11,643 nucleotides of DNA from Anaerolineae bacterium (GTDB taxonomy: Bacteria > Chloroflexota > Anaerolineae > JAADDB01), in NCBI GenBank assembly GCA_015486895.1, contig WFQT01000351.1:1-11643 (forward strand), written 5' to 3'. The translations under genes and the position numbers were made by a program. This document shows positions 1 through 7,726 of this stretch, in pieces. The notes beneath the pieces are model-generated. The model was not told the origin of the DNA. It did no database searches and worked only from the letters and a program-made list of their open reading frames with translations. The number at the start of each line of letters is the position of its first letter. The stretch's first letter is position 1.

Positions 1-39
1 ATTCTTCTCTGTATCCAATAGCCAATGTGCGTGCTCCAC

Positions 40-59
40 CTATGCCGAGCCTGGCATAG
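40..59 (-). terminator. Hairpin downstream of the glycosyltransferase gene, possible weak terminator
   Basis: A perfect 7-bp stem (CTATGCC / GGCATAG) with a 6-base loop lies 25 bases past the glycosyltransferase stop codon in its direction of transcription. No T-run follows on the minus strand, so it does not fit a standard intrinsic terminator and may instead be an mRNA-end or processing structure. A smaller hairpin (CTGAC / GTCAG, 74-88) overlaps the stop codon itself. Confidence 0.25.
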
Positions 60-84
60 CTCAGCCGATATACCTGACCACGAG

Positions 85-903
85 TCAGATTCCCAATAGG
101 CGCTTGAGTGCTACCCTTGTCGGCCCCGGTAGCCTGGACGAAGCCGATAATCTCATACGCCTTAACACGTTCTCCAGATGCAAAGTCAAGGGCCTTTCGG
201 AATCTGCGGCATACGCATAGTCAAGTTTGAAATCATCCTTCAGCAAGCCAATAGGTACCCGTGTGCTATCAAGGGGTACTTGGTTAGTCTCATTTCTGTC
301 ATGAATTACCTGAAGCCACAAGGGCTTGGTTTCCAATTGTTTGACTTTGCCCATCGACAGCAGTTTTCCGTGATCCTCACAGTATATTGTCTGGAACTCC
401 TCGACGCTCTCAATCAGACTTGTGAATTGGTTAGAAAAGTGCACATACTTGTACAGCCGATCCTTGTTGAGGTTCAGAACATAGCCATTGGTAAGATTGA
501 TGAACTCAAAACGTTGACCGGAGAAAGCCCCCTGTATAGTCTCAATAAACTCTATACCTACAGCGTCGTCATTGTCAAGCCTGGTTGTGATGACGTATTT
601 CGATCCAAGGCTCATGTTTTCGCGAATGACCCGCTGCTTGTCTAGGCTGTCACCTACATAGATTGGGATAAAGCGGTCCCATTGGGCATAAGATTCTACT
701 TTCTCCTTGAATGCCGGCGGTGTATCAACATCGAAGAAAACCAACCACTTGAAATCAAGATTTGTCTGACCGGATACAGAGGGGAAGCAGAATCTCTCAA
801 ACAAATCGAACCTGTGCGAAAGCCAGTCCAGACCAGGGGGGGAGGAGCCATGCATGCCCCTTATGTTGAACCTTGTTAGTATGAAGTGACTGAATTCGTC
901 CAT
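85..903 (-). CDS. Putative rhamnosyltransferase-like glycosyltransferase
   Basis: A 272-residue protein whose N-terminus (HFILTRFNIRG, near residue 6) and body resemble the 'putative rhamnosyl transferase' family (Pfam Rhamno_transf). Such enzymes are thought to transfer a sugar from a nucleotide-sugar donor to a surface glycan. Visible marks are a GT-A-like strand pair (FKWLVFFDVDTP, about 51-62), an acidic metal or donor-binding motif TTRLDNDD at 106-113, and the family-like WLQVIHDRN at 196-204. There is no signal peptide or membrane segment, so it is probably cytoplasmic. I chose the ATG at 903 because the family normally begins just before the HF-LTRFN strand; an in-frame GTG at 960 would add 19 residues. 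An AAGGAGG lies about 13 bases upstream of the ATG, a rather long spacing. It stands alone here, with an insertion sequence about 105 bases upstream. Donor and acceptor are unknown. Confidence 0.8.
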   Translation of the reverse strand: MDEFSHFILTRFNIRGMHGSSPPGLDWLSHRFDLFERFCFPSVSGQTNLDFKWLVFFDVDTPPAFKEKVESYAQWDRFIPIYVGDSLDKQRVIRENMSLGSKYVITTRLDNDDAVGIEFIETIQGAFSGQRFEFINLTNGYVLNLNKDRLYKYVHFSNQFTSLIESVEEFQTIYCEDHGKLLSMGKVKQLETKPLWLQVIHDRNETNQVPLDSTRVPIGLLKDDFKLDYAYAADSERPLTLHLENVLRRMRLSASSRLPGPTRVALKRLLGI

Positions 904-1008
904 TTTTGAGGATTCACCCTCCTTCCAATAGAAGCTACTCTCCATTAAGAGCTCGGTCACTTACCGTGGCTAAACTCCCTGCGTTGGCATAAGTCAGGAT
1001 TATTGCAC

Positions 1009-1025
1009 CATTGGACTTTTGACAA
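1009..1025 (+). repeat. Left terminal inverted repeat of the insertion sequence
   Basis: The sequence CATTGGACTTTTGACAA is the exact reverse complement of 2578-2594. The match breaks at the next inward base (T at 1026 against A). Confidence 0.85.
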
Positions 1026-1086
1026 TCTGGCTCACATGAGCCAATGAGAATTTGACAAAAAGGAGGGACTGTTCCAGAAATAGTGT

Positions 1087-2511
1087 ATGATGACGAAAAA
1101 TAAACAACACACTATCGATCTGAAACAGTTCCGTATCTCATTGTACCAGAACTTTAATAATCGAGCCGACTCGTTAATGGACTTGTTGGACGCCATCTGC
1201 AGCGTTCCGAATGCCAAGTCCGTCGTGGAATACAGTCTGGCAGCCTGTTATCCGCGCAGCTACTCCACCATCTTCAAGGCGATAGATACGATGGATTTGG
1301 AACCACTGTGGCTGCCTCATCAGCTTGCTCCCTATCTACTTCGGCCCACGAAGTGGCCGTTCTGGTTGTTAGTAGCGGATGTGACGCCGGCGCCTCGGCC
1401 ATACGCCCATACGCTCATAGACCGGGGGATGGTCTACCATCCGGAGGTGGTGAAGGGCAAGCTACCGGTAACCATTGGTCATCAGTATTCAACGGTGGCA
1501 CTGGGCCTGGAACCCGAAGACGGAGTTTCATCCAGTTGGGTGCTGCCGTTGCTCACCGAGCGAGTTGCCACCTTTGCCGATAAAGAGATGGTCGGCTCCA
1601 GGCAGATAGAGCAGCTCTTGCAGGATGCCAAGTTGCCCTTCAGCCAAGACTTCACGGTGGAAGTGGCAGACAGCAGCTACAGCAAACCGGCCTATCTCCA
1701 TGCTCATCGTCAATTTCCCCATCTGGTCACGATAGTGCGGGTACGTGGAAATCGCACGTTCTACCGCCAATTTAGGTCCCCAAAGGAGAAACTGAAGCGC
1801 TCAGGCCATGGACATCCCACGTGGTATGGTGAGCGATTCTCGCTCTCTGCCCCGGAGACCTGGATGAAGCCGGACGAGACCTACACTTTGCGGGAGACCA
1901 GCAGGCGTGGTAAGGTTTACCGGGTGGAGGTTCAGGCCTGGCATAACCTGTTGATGCACGGGAAGAACAAACCTGTGCGGCTACCCATGCACAAGTATCC
2001 TTTTACCTTGGTGCGTATTGTATATTACGATGAAGCGGGAAACGAAGCATTCAAACATCCCCTGTGGCTGATCGTCATGGGAGAACGTCGTCATGAACTT
2101 ACGCTGGAGCATATCTACCAGGCATATGCTACTCGGTTCAACATAGAACATTTCTTCCGCTTCAGCAAACAGAAGTTGCGCTTGGCCAACTTCCAGACAC
2201 CCGAAGTCGAACGGGAAGAGAACTGGTGGCAACTGGCCCACATCGCCTATGCTCAACTCTGGATGGCCCGGCACGTGGCAGACGCTCTGCCCCGACCGTG
2301 GGAACGCAACCTGCCGACTATGAAACAACACCTTACCTCCCCAACTTTGGTACAGCGTGACTTCGCCAGAATTATTCGCCAGTTAGGGACACCGGCGCGA
2401 TCGCCCAAACCCCGGGGTATTCCGCCAGGACGGCGCAAGGGCTTCAAACTGCCCAAGCGACCACGCCAAAAGGTGGTCGTCAAGGGTCAAAAAGCCGCCA
2501 AAACAGCCTAA
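1087..2511 (+). CDS. IS transposase, DDE superfamily (IS701/IS4-clan like)
   Basis: A 474-residue transposase catalysing cut-and-paste movement of its element. It shows a DDE triad: Asp98 in LLVADVT, Asp195 in VEVADSS, and Glu354 inside YATRFNIEHFFRFSK. The last follows the Y-(2)-R-(3)-E-(6)-K signature exactly (Tyr347, Arg350, Glu354, Lys361). The long beta-rich insertion between the second Asp and the Glu fits the IS4 clan. The C-terminus from about 435 is very basic (PGRRKGFKLPKRPRQK) and probably binds DNA. A stop codon (TAG) directly precedes the ATG at 1087 in frame, so translation starts at 1087 or the adjacent ATG at 1090. The only good Shine-Dalgarno, AGGAGG at 1061-1066, is 20 bases upstream, suggesting poor translation, common for transposases. 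No frameshift or missing catalytic residue is seen. It resembles the large transposase group I remember as NF041680, but that label needs a search. Confidence 0.92.
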   Translation: MMTKNKQHTIDLKQFRISLYQNFNNRADSLMDLLDAICSVPNAKSVVEYSLAACYPRSYSTIFKAIDTMDLEPLWLPHQLAPYLLRPTKWPFWLLVADVTPAPRPYAHTLIDRGMVYHPEVVKGKLPVTIGHQYSTVALGLEPEDGVSSSWVLPLLTERVATFADKEMVGSRQIEQLLQDAKLPFSQDFTVEVADSSYSKPAYLHAHRQFPHLVTIVRVRGNRTFYRQFRSPKEKLKRSGHGHPTWYGERFSLSAPETWMKPDETYTLRETSRRGKVYRVEVQAWHNLLMHGKNKPVRLPMHKYPFTLVRIVYYDEAGNEAFKHPLWLIVMGERRHELTLEHIYQAYATRFNIEHFFRFSKQKLRLANFQTPEVEREENWWQLAHIAYAQLWMARHVADALPRPWERNLPTMKQHLTSPTLVQRDFARIIRQLGTPARSPKPRGIPPGRRKGFKLPKRPRQKVVVKGQKAAKTA

Positions 2512-2577
2512 TCTCGGCTCGATTATTCAGTTGTAAAGGTGCTTCTTAGCTCGATCTAAAGTCGAGATAGGGATTCT

Positions 2578-2594
2578 TTGTCAAAAGTCCAATG
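2578..2594 (-). repeat. Right terminal inverted repeat of the insertion sequence
   Basis: Exact 17-base reverse complement of 1009-1025, about 67 bases past the transposase stop. The region between contains a small hairpin (CTCGA / TCGAG with a 7-base loop). Confidence 0.85.
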
Positions 2595-2638
2595 ACTGTG
2601 TCCAACTAGCAATTAGATAACTTGGGATACCCTTGTAA

Positions 2639-4042
2639 CTACCGGCAAGAGGGAGGGTACCACTCAGGATGTCGCAATTTCCATTCGGACACGGCTGCTT
2701 TCATCCTAACAATCGCTTCCTGCCAAGCAACTTCCGGAGCCTTTCCGCCCAATGTGATCTCTTGTAACATGGTGTCGATGATCCCTGGAGTGCTAAACAC
2801 GGCATCAGCCCAAGGTGGCGCTGTATCCGACCGGACAAACTTGTGATCGTAAACAGAGCCCATATTCATGGCTGGGTGATTTGTATAAGAAGACCACAAA
2901 TTGAACTTCCTCATCCAGTCGGCATGCTTTACCACATAGGGAGAATGATACTGTAAAGCTTTTTCTCGCACCGATAGTAAAGGAGGAATCATGTGTCCAG
3001 GTACAGTCATATCATAGCGCAAGAGCCGATCTCCGCTCACCAACCATTGCAAGAACGCTTTTGCCGCGTCTTTATTGCGCGTACCGGCAGCAATAGCAAA
3101 ACGACTGTGTACGCCCAAGGTAACATGTTCTGGCCCGAACGGCGGGAAAACAACTGTTACACGATCTTCCAACGATGGAACTTTGTGAGCCATGGCCACC
3201 CCAAGTCTTCCTGCGTACATGGCCATTGCAACTCTTCCTTGCAGAAACGCTTCGATTTGTTCGTTGTAGCCCCACACAGTAAACCCAGGCGGGGCATAGT
3301 GCGTCAGCGCTGCCCATTTTTTCACTGCTTCCAGCGCTTGAGGCTGGTCAAACACAACTTTCCCGTCGCAACTGAAATAATCTCCGCCATTTTGCCACAA
3401 GAAAACAGAAAAATAATCGACAGTAGCAATATTCTGTCCTCCGGGTAGGGCAATGCCGTAGACTGCCCCTTGGCTGAGAGTCGAAGCTGCTTTTAGCACT
3501 TCAGCATAAGTAGTCGGAATAGCTAAGCCGGCCTGTGCCAATAAGTCGGTACGCACCCACAGGCCGTAAACACTCGTCGCGTAGGGAATAGCATAAACAT
3601 GACCATGATAGCGGAAAAGACTGCCAGGCTGGTAGTCGTCAACTCCAATGCCTGTAACAATGTCATCAAGAGGCGAAAGATAGCCGGCATCAGCCCATTT
3701 TGTCATTAGCGTGGGTTCAATTTCGAATATGCCCAGATCTGCCCCGGATGACAGAGCGGTTAACAATCTCCTGCCCCGCGAAGTCGGTGAAGCCAAAACA
3801 ATATCGATCTCGACAGTCGGGTTCACTTTTTGGTATTCAACAATGAGTTTACGTAACGTCTCGAGTTGAACGGGGTCAGTCTCGGTAGTGAAAAATGGGA
3901 TAACAACAGGCCCGCTTTGTGGAGAAGGAGAAAAAGCAGGTGCAGCAGGTGTGGCAATCGCCGGTGAACATCCTGAAAGCAGAATGCCCGCCAACAAGAT
4001 GATCAGGATAACGTATTCCCCAAGCAAGAAACCGTCACGCAT
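2639..4042 (-). CDS. Sugar ABC transporter solute-binding lipoprotein (paralogue 2)
   Basis: A 467-residue extracytoplasmic binding protein of the family 1 (MalE/UgpB-like, CUT1) type, which captures a substrate, probably a carbohydrate, and delivers it to a membrane permease. A hydrophobic signal segment ends in lipobox LLSGC (Cys25), so it should be lipid-anchored. A short Pro/Ala/Ser tether follows, then the two-lobed binding domain (FFTTETDP near the start, ADAGYLSPLDD, YAIPYATSVYGLW hinge region, GRLGVAMA). It is a clear paralogue of the lipoprotein at 5269-6708: by eye half or more of aligned residues match, with GIFEIEP, PYATSVYGLW, YAPPGF and TNHP shared. The ATG at 4042 is preceded by AGGAG four bases away; an in-frame GTG at 4054 overlaps that site but would give a more basic N-terminus. 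It follows the MalF-type permease by 211 bases and has its own promoter-like element. Substrate unknown. Confidence 0.88.
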   Translation of the reverse strand: MRDGFLLGEYVILIILLAGILLSGCSPAIATPAAPAFSPSPQSGPVVIPFFTTETDPVQLETLRKLIVEYQKVNPTVEIDIVLASPTSRGRRLLTALSSGADLGIFEIEPTLMTKWADAGYLSPLDDIVTGIGVDDYQPGSLFRYHGHVYAIPYATSVYGLWVRTDLLAQAGLAIPTTYAEVLKAASTLSQGAVYGIALPGGQNIATVDYFSVFLWQNGGDYFSCDGKVVFDQPQALEAVKKWAALTHYAPPGFTVWGYNEQIEAFLQGRVAMAMYAGRLGVAMAHKVPSLEDRVTVVFPPFGPEHVTLGVHSRFAIAAGTRNKDAAKAFLQWLVSGDRLLRYDMTVPGHMIPPLLSVREKALQYHSPYVVKHADWMRKFNLWSSYTNHPAMNMGSVYDHKFVRSDTAPPWADAVFSTPGIIDTMLQEITLGGKAPEVAWQEAIVRMKAAVSEWKLRHPEWYPPSCR

Positions 4043-4074
4043 TGTTCTCCTCACAGACTCAACTGGTCACGAAA

Positions 4075-4083
4075 ATTATAGCA
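4075..4083 (-). promoter_or_regulatory. Extended -10 promoter element for binding protein 2
   Basis: On the minus strand the sequence reads TGCTATAAT, a perfect -10 hexamer with the TGn extension. Transcription would start near 4068, about 26 bases before the ATG. No good -35 is present (best partial match TTGCTG at a short 15-base spacing), as is usual for extended -10 promoters. This suggests binding protein 2 can be made independently of the upstream permease genes. Confidence 0.55.
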
Positions 4084-4217
4084 TGCGAGGGCAACCAGCA
4101 AAAACACACTTGTAGCAACCTTACACCAAGTCATCACCCAATCGAGCCAAAGTACCTCAGGAAAATTGGGAACACTTTACGTATTGTGTTGGGTCTCCTT
4201 GTCGCCAACGATAATTC

Positions 4218-4239
4218 ATGCCTTCCCGGAAGCAGGCAT
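4218..4239 (-). other. Intercistronic hairpin after the MalF-type permease gene
   Basis: A 6-bp perfect stem (ATGCCT / AGGCAT) with a 10-base, partly self-complementary loop begins 15 bases past the permease stop. No T-run follows on the minus strand, so it is more likely an mRNA-end or processing hairpin than a terminator. Confidence 0.35.
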
Positions 4240-4253
4240 TCCCCAACAAGTCA

Positions 4254-5195
4254 CTACAAGAGCTTCTCCTCTGCTTGGGCATACCAGGCAAAGTATCCCC
4301 AAGACACAGCCAACAGGAGCAACAGCATCAAAGCAGATGTTGCAGCTGCCGGGCCCAATTGCTGTGCGTCAAAGGCCAGATAGTGGATCAGCACGGGGAG
4401 CGTCGTGGTACCAAACAAGGGGCCACCAAAGGCGAAAAGATAGACAATATCGAATTGTCGGAATGTCCAAATGGTGCGCAGCAGTAGCGTCACAACCACG
4501 ACTGGCATAAGCCATGGCAAAGTAATGTAGCGAAAGATTTGCCAGCTCCCCGCCCCGTCTAACTTGGCGGCTTCTTCAAGCTCGACCGGCACGACTTGCA
4601 GACGGGCAAGCAGCATCAAGACCACAAACGGCGTATACTTCCATATCCCGGCAATGATGACAAAAATAAGAGCAGAACGAGGATTCCCCAAGAAAGCAAT
4701 CGGCCGATGGATCAAACCAAAATCCATCAGCATGCGGTTAAATACTCCCATCGTCGGGTCAAGAATGAACCGCCACGTGAGTGACAGCACAACCGCCGGC
4801 ACAAGATACGGGAATAGAACCATTCCGCGAGCCAAGTTTCGCCCCTTTAGTTCCTGGTGTAATAGCAAAGAAATGCCAAGCCCCAGCAGAAACTGAATGA
4901 CAGTAGTGCTGATCACCCAAATGAAAGAGCGCAACAGCGATTGCCAAAACAAAGATTTCTTCAGCAGCCAGCGGTAATTGGTGATTCCGTTGAAATGCAT
5001 TTTGAGCGTCGCAGCTTCAATGTGAAAGAAGCTCGCATATAGTCCTACAAGCATTGGCAGGATCGCAAACACAATGACCAACAGTAATGCCGGCGATACC
5101 ATCAGCAGCGCGAGCAAATAATCACTTATGGCAAGAGAAAATACACTCGACACACTATGGTCTGACGATAGAGATCGGAAAGGCAATTTACTCAT
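4254..5195 (-). CDS. Sugar ABC transporter permease, MalF/UgpA type
   Basis: A 313-residue inner-membrane permease, the MalF-type half of a CUT1 carbohydrate importer. About six membrane segments are visible (roughly 26-49, 90-113, 123-140, 177-200, 228-247, 287-305). The cytoplasmic coupling loop EEAAKLDGAGSWQIFRYITLP (from about 207) is the EAA motif that docks on the ATPase: EAA at 208-210, Gly214, and LP at 226-227. Length is typical. I chose the ATG at 5195 because GGAG lies 7 bases upstream; an earlier in-frame TTG (5237) lies inside a strong intercistronic hairpin and adds only charged residues. It is preceded by binding protein 1 (73-base gap) and should pair with the MalG-type permease at 6833-7726. 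No ATPase gene is adjacent, so a shared MsmX/UgpC-type ATPase encoded elsewhere probably energises it (inference). Confidence 0.92.
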   Translation of the reverse strand: MSKLPFRSLSSDHSVSSVFSLAISDYLLALLMVSPALLLVIVFAILPMLVGLYASFFHIEAATLKMHFNGITNYRWLLKKSLFWQSLLRSFIWVISTTVIQFLLGLGISLLLHQELKGRNLARGMVLFPYLVPAVVLSLTWRFILDPTMGVFNRMLMDFGLIHRPIAFLGNPRSALIFVIIAGIWKYTPFVVLMLLARLQVVPVELEEAAKLDGAGSWQIFRYITLPWLMPVVVVTLLLRTIWTFRQFDIVYLFAFGGPLFGTTTLPVLIHYLAFDAQQLGPAAATSALMLLLLLAVSWGYFAWYAQAEEKLL

Positions 5196-5213
5196 GTGCT
5201 TTCTCCGTCGCAG

Positions 5214-5246
5214 GGCAGTGTCTCGGGGAATCCCCAAGACACTGCC
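5214..5246 (-). other. Strong intercistronic mRNA hairpin between binding protein 1 and the permease
   Basis: A 10-bp perfect stem (GGCAGTGTCT at 5214-5223 with AGACACTGCC at 5237-5246) continues through one pair, U-G wobble in the minus-strand transcript, into GGGG / CCCC around a 3-base loop. This makes a nearly unbroken 15-bp stem. It starts 22 bases past the lipoprotein stop and ends 18 bases before the permease ATG. No T-run follows on either strand, arguing against an intrinsic terminator. By analogy with malE-malF type operons, it could block 3' exonucleases and raise lipoprotein over permease output (inference). Confidence 0.8.
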
Positions 5247-5268
5247 GCAATTAGCACAACCTCGTCGA

Positions 5269-6708
5269 TTAATACTGAGGTGGCTTCCAATTTGGATGTG
5301 CAGCCAGCCACTCCTGACGGATTTGCTTGATCTGCTTCACAGCGTCTTTCCAAGCAACTTCGGGATCTTTCCCGCCAACATATATCTGCTGGAACATAAG
5401 ATCGATGACCCCGCCTTTAGAGAAAATCGCGCTTCCCCAAGGCGGCCCATAGTCCCTCTTGACGAATTTGCAGCCTACAACAGAACCCATATTGTTAGCA
5501 GGGTGATTTGTGTAGGCAGCATTTTGGTTGAAAAAGGCCAACCAGTCGCTATGATTTCGGGCATATTCGCTGTCCCAATTTTCTAACAGCTTGGCCACAG
5601 ACTTCGTTGGGGGCACCATGTGCCCGATGACAGTCGCATCGTAGCGAGCCAATCTGTCCCCACTGAGGAAGAATTGCAGGAAATCCTTCGCCGTATTGGG
5701 ATACTTCGTCTTGGCAGAAATCGCTATGCGACTCCAAGAACCGAAAGTGACATACGGGCTATCCGGACGTGTCTGCCAAGGTAGCCGCACAATGTCAATC
5801 TTGTCCTGCAATTGTGGCGCCTGATCCATCATCCGAACACCTAACCGACCAGCGTAAATACTCATGGCAGCTTTCCCGGTGATGAACGCCGTGATTTGAT
5901 CGCTCCAACTGTAGTTCTCGAAACCAGGCGGTGCATACTTGGTCAAAGCTACCCATTTCTCGATGGCTTCCAGTACTTCGGGCTTATCAAATGTCACGTC
6001 ACCCTGCGGAGAGAAGTAGTCTAAACACTGTTGCCAAAGAAATGTGGAAAAAAAGTCAACCGATGCATTGGTTGAACCAGGAATAGATATCCCGTAGATA
6101 CCATGTGCCGGATCCGTAAGCGCTTTCGCGTCAGCCAGCACTTCGTCATAGTTCGTCGGAGGCTTAAGGCCCGCTTTCGCGAACAAGTCTTTGCGGTACC
6201 AAAGGCCATAAACACTGGTCGCGTAAGGCAAAGCATAGACGGTATTGTTGTACTCGAAGTAGCTGCCAGGAACATATTCAGCCTTGCCACCGATTTTCTG
6301 GAAAACATCGTTTAACGGCAATAAATAGCCAGCTTCAGCCCAATCTTGACTAAACGCGGGTTCAATTTCGAAAATACCCGCATCTGCGCCTGAAGCCAGA
6401 AGGGTAGCAATTCGATTACCCCGGGTAGCCGGCGTTCCTGTCACAACATCGATGAAAACTTTTGGATGACTCTTGTGGTACTCATCGATGATTTTGGAGA
6501 GTATCTCCAGTTGAGGCGGGTCTGCCTCCGTCGTAAAAAAGGTGATCGTCCGAGGTCCTGTTTCCGGCCCCGGCGTTGGCGTCACTTCAACCTGATGAAC
6601 AACCTCTTTCGTCACAACCTTTTCGATAACCTGAGGGGTCGGTTGTGCACAAGCCGCTAACATTGCCACAGCTAACAACACACTAAGAAAAACTGAAACA
6701 CGCTTCAT
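5269..6708 (-). CDS. Sugar ABC transporter solute-binding lipoprotein (paralogue 1)
   Basis: A 479-residue family 1 solute-binding protein. The N-terminus MKRVSVFL plus a hydrophobic core ends in lipobox LAAC (Cys20), so it should be a lipoprotein outside the membrane. The tether (about 21-50) has an IEKVVTKEV stretch then TPTPGP, a style I associate with Chloroflexota. The mature domain starts at TITFFTTEADPPQLE and carries GIFEIEP, ALPYATSVYGLWYRKDL, YAPPGF, SIYAGRLGVRMM and AAYTNHPANNMGS, all shared with the paralogue at 2639-4042. The start at 6708 is fixed by AGGAG four bases upstream of the ATG; the longer GTG-started frame (6729) overlaps that site. It lies between the two permease genes (124 bases after the MalG type, 73 before the MalF type), an unusual order. 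Probably binds a sugar or oligosaccharide for these permeases; substrate unknown. Confidence 0.92.
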   Translation of the reverse strand: MKRVSVFLSVLLAVAMLAACAQPTPQVIEKVVTKEVVHQVEVTPTPGPETGPRTITFFTTEADPPQLEILSKIIDEYHKSHPKVFIDVVTGTPATRGNRIATLLASGADAGIFEIEPAFSQDWAEAGYLLPLNDVFQKIGGKAEYVPGSYFEYNNTVYALPYATSVYGLWYRKDLFAKAGLKPPTNYDEVLADAKALTDPAHGIYGISIPGSTNASVDFFSTFLWQQCLDYFSPQGDVTFDKPEVLEAIEKWVALTKYAPPGFENYSWSDQITAFITGKAAMSIYAGRLGVRMMDQAPQLQDKIDIVRLPWQTRPDSPYVTFGSWSRIAISAKTKYPNTAKDFLQFFLSGDRLARYDATVIGHMVPPTKSVAKLLENWDSEYARNHSDWLAFFNQNAAYTNHPANNMGSVVGCKFVKRDYGPPWGSAIFSKGGVIDLMFQQIYVGGKDPEVAWKDAVKQIKQIRQEWLAAHPNWKPPQY

Positions 6709-6832
6709 GGTTCTCCTTCCTTCGACCACCCAACCGGGTAAGCCTATGCCATCTTGAACTTTCGACTGACCGAATTCCCGGCATCAGTTGCGATTTGCAC
6801 CCCCTTTCTATGCAGCATGATTCGACACACCT

Positions 6833-7726
6833 TTATCCTTTCACAGCCCCGCTGCCCCAGCCAGCTATCAGATAGCGTTGCAAAAAGGCATAAAACAGCA
6901 CCAACGGCAAGCTGATCATGACGCCGGCAGCCATTAGCACCCCCCACGAGTATATCCAATCTTCGGATAGAAAAGTTGCCACACCCGCACTCAACATTTG
7001 CTTACTGGCACTGAAAATCAAGATGGAAGCAAAGAGGAACTCTTGCCACGTAACGCTAAAAACAAAGATTCCTGTCGAAATAAGACCTGGATACGCTTGG
7101 GGAAGAATCACCTTATAGAACGCCTGAAATCTCGTCGCTCCGTCTGTCATCGCCGCTTCTTCCAAGTCGATAGGTATCCCCTGGAAGTAGGATCGCAACA
7201 TCCACAGCCCGACCGGAACTCGAGTGCCAGTGTATACGAGGAGAAGCCCAATGTGCGAATTGATCAATTTCATGTGAAAGAGCAGAAAAAACAGAGGAAT
7301 CACAAGGACTATTGGCGGCATCATATACGCCATCAGAGTCATTCGTCCCAACAGCTCAAAATAGCGGTAGCGAAAACGACTCATCGCATACGCTGCCGTT
7401 GCCGATAGAGCAAGTACCAATATAGTTGTTTCTGTCGCCAATAAGGCGCTGTTTCTCATCCACAAACCAAAGCGTGTCACCTTGAACAAGGTGATGTAGT
7501 TTTGCAGAGTCGGATGAATAGGAAGAAATGTTTGGTGAAAGGCATAAGTCTCACTATCCGGCTTGATGGAAGAAATGAACACCCATAGTAGCGGCAGTAC
7601 AGCCCAAGACACAGCCAGTAGGAGCAACAAGTATAAGAGAAACCTGTGCAGAAACTTTCGCAGGTGTGACAAATAAGCCAAACGGGTCGATGGTAATCGC
7701 GATGCAGTGCCCAAGGATAAGCCCAT
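6833..7726 (-). CDS. Sugar ABC transporter permease, MalG/UgpE type
   Basis: A 297-residue inner-membrane permease, the MalG-type partner of a CUT1 carbohydrate importer and the first transporter gene in transcription order. About six hydrophobic segments are visible (roughly 28-54, 97-115, 128-150, 155-175, 215-235, 262-283). The coupling loop EEAAMTDGATRFQAFYKVILP (EAA at 190-192, Gly196, LP at 208-209) is the ATPase-docking EAA motif. The C-terminus LQRYLIAGWGSGAVKG is characteristic of MalG-type permeases. The ATG at 7726 is preceded by GAGGAAGAG at suitable spacing. Usually MalG follows MalF; here it is first, with binding protein 1 next. The 513-base region upstream holds a candidate promoter and repeats. 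Pairing with the permease at 4254-5195 is inferred from proximity and complementary type. Confidence 0.92.
   Translation of the reverse strand: MGLSLGTASRLPSTRLAYLSHLRKFLHRFLLYLLLLLAVSWAVLPLLWVFISSIKPDSETYAFHQTFLPIHPTLQNYITLFKVTRFGLWMRNSALLATETTILVLALSATAAYAMSRFRYRYFELLGRMTLMAYMMPPIVLVIPLFFLLFHMKLINSHIGLLLVYTGTRVPVGLWMLRSYFQGIPIDLEEAAMTDGATRFQAFYKVILPQAYPGLISTGIFVFSVTWQEFLFASILIFSASKQMLSAGVATFLSEDWIYSWGVLMAAGVMISLPLVLFYAFLQRYLIAGWGSGAVKG

Larger units (their letters stand above)
1009..2594 (+). mobile_element. Complete insertion sequence of about 1.6 kb with a single DDE transposase
   Basis: The element is bounded by perfect 17-base inverted repeats (1009-1025 and 2578-2594) and carries one full-length transposase. 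The left end also has a 7-bp stem palindrome (TGGCTCA/TGAGCCA, 1028-1043) and a second copy of TTTGACAA (1051-1058), possible transposase-binding subterminal sites. The repeats allow only a trivial 2-base (AC) match as target duplication; no 4-5 bp duplication is visible. It sits between the glycosyltransferase start and the end of binding protein 2 and interrupts neither reading frame. The intact frame and perfect repeats suggest a fairly recent or still active copy. The family is probably IS701-like or a related unclassified IS4-clan group (inference from the transposase). Confidence 0.85.

Noticed and set aside
51..95. tRNA-like stretch (TAGCTCAG followed by a CTGAC/GTCAG stem)
   Set aside because: The D-arm resemblance is superficial: no matching acceptor stem, the second hairpin loop has five rather than seven bases, and there is no T-arm motif.
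178..645. Plus-strand open frame of 155 codons
   Set aside because: It lies wholly antisense to the glycosyltransferase, which has clear family motifs; its own peptide shows no recognisable domain and no ribosome site was seen.
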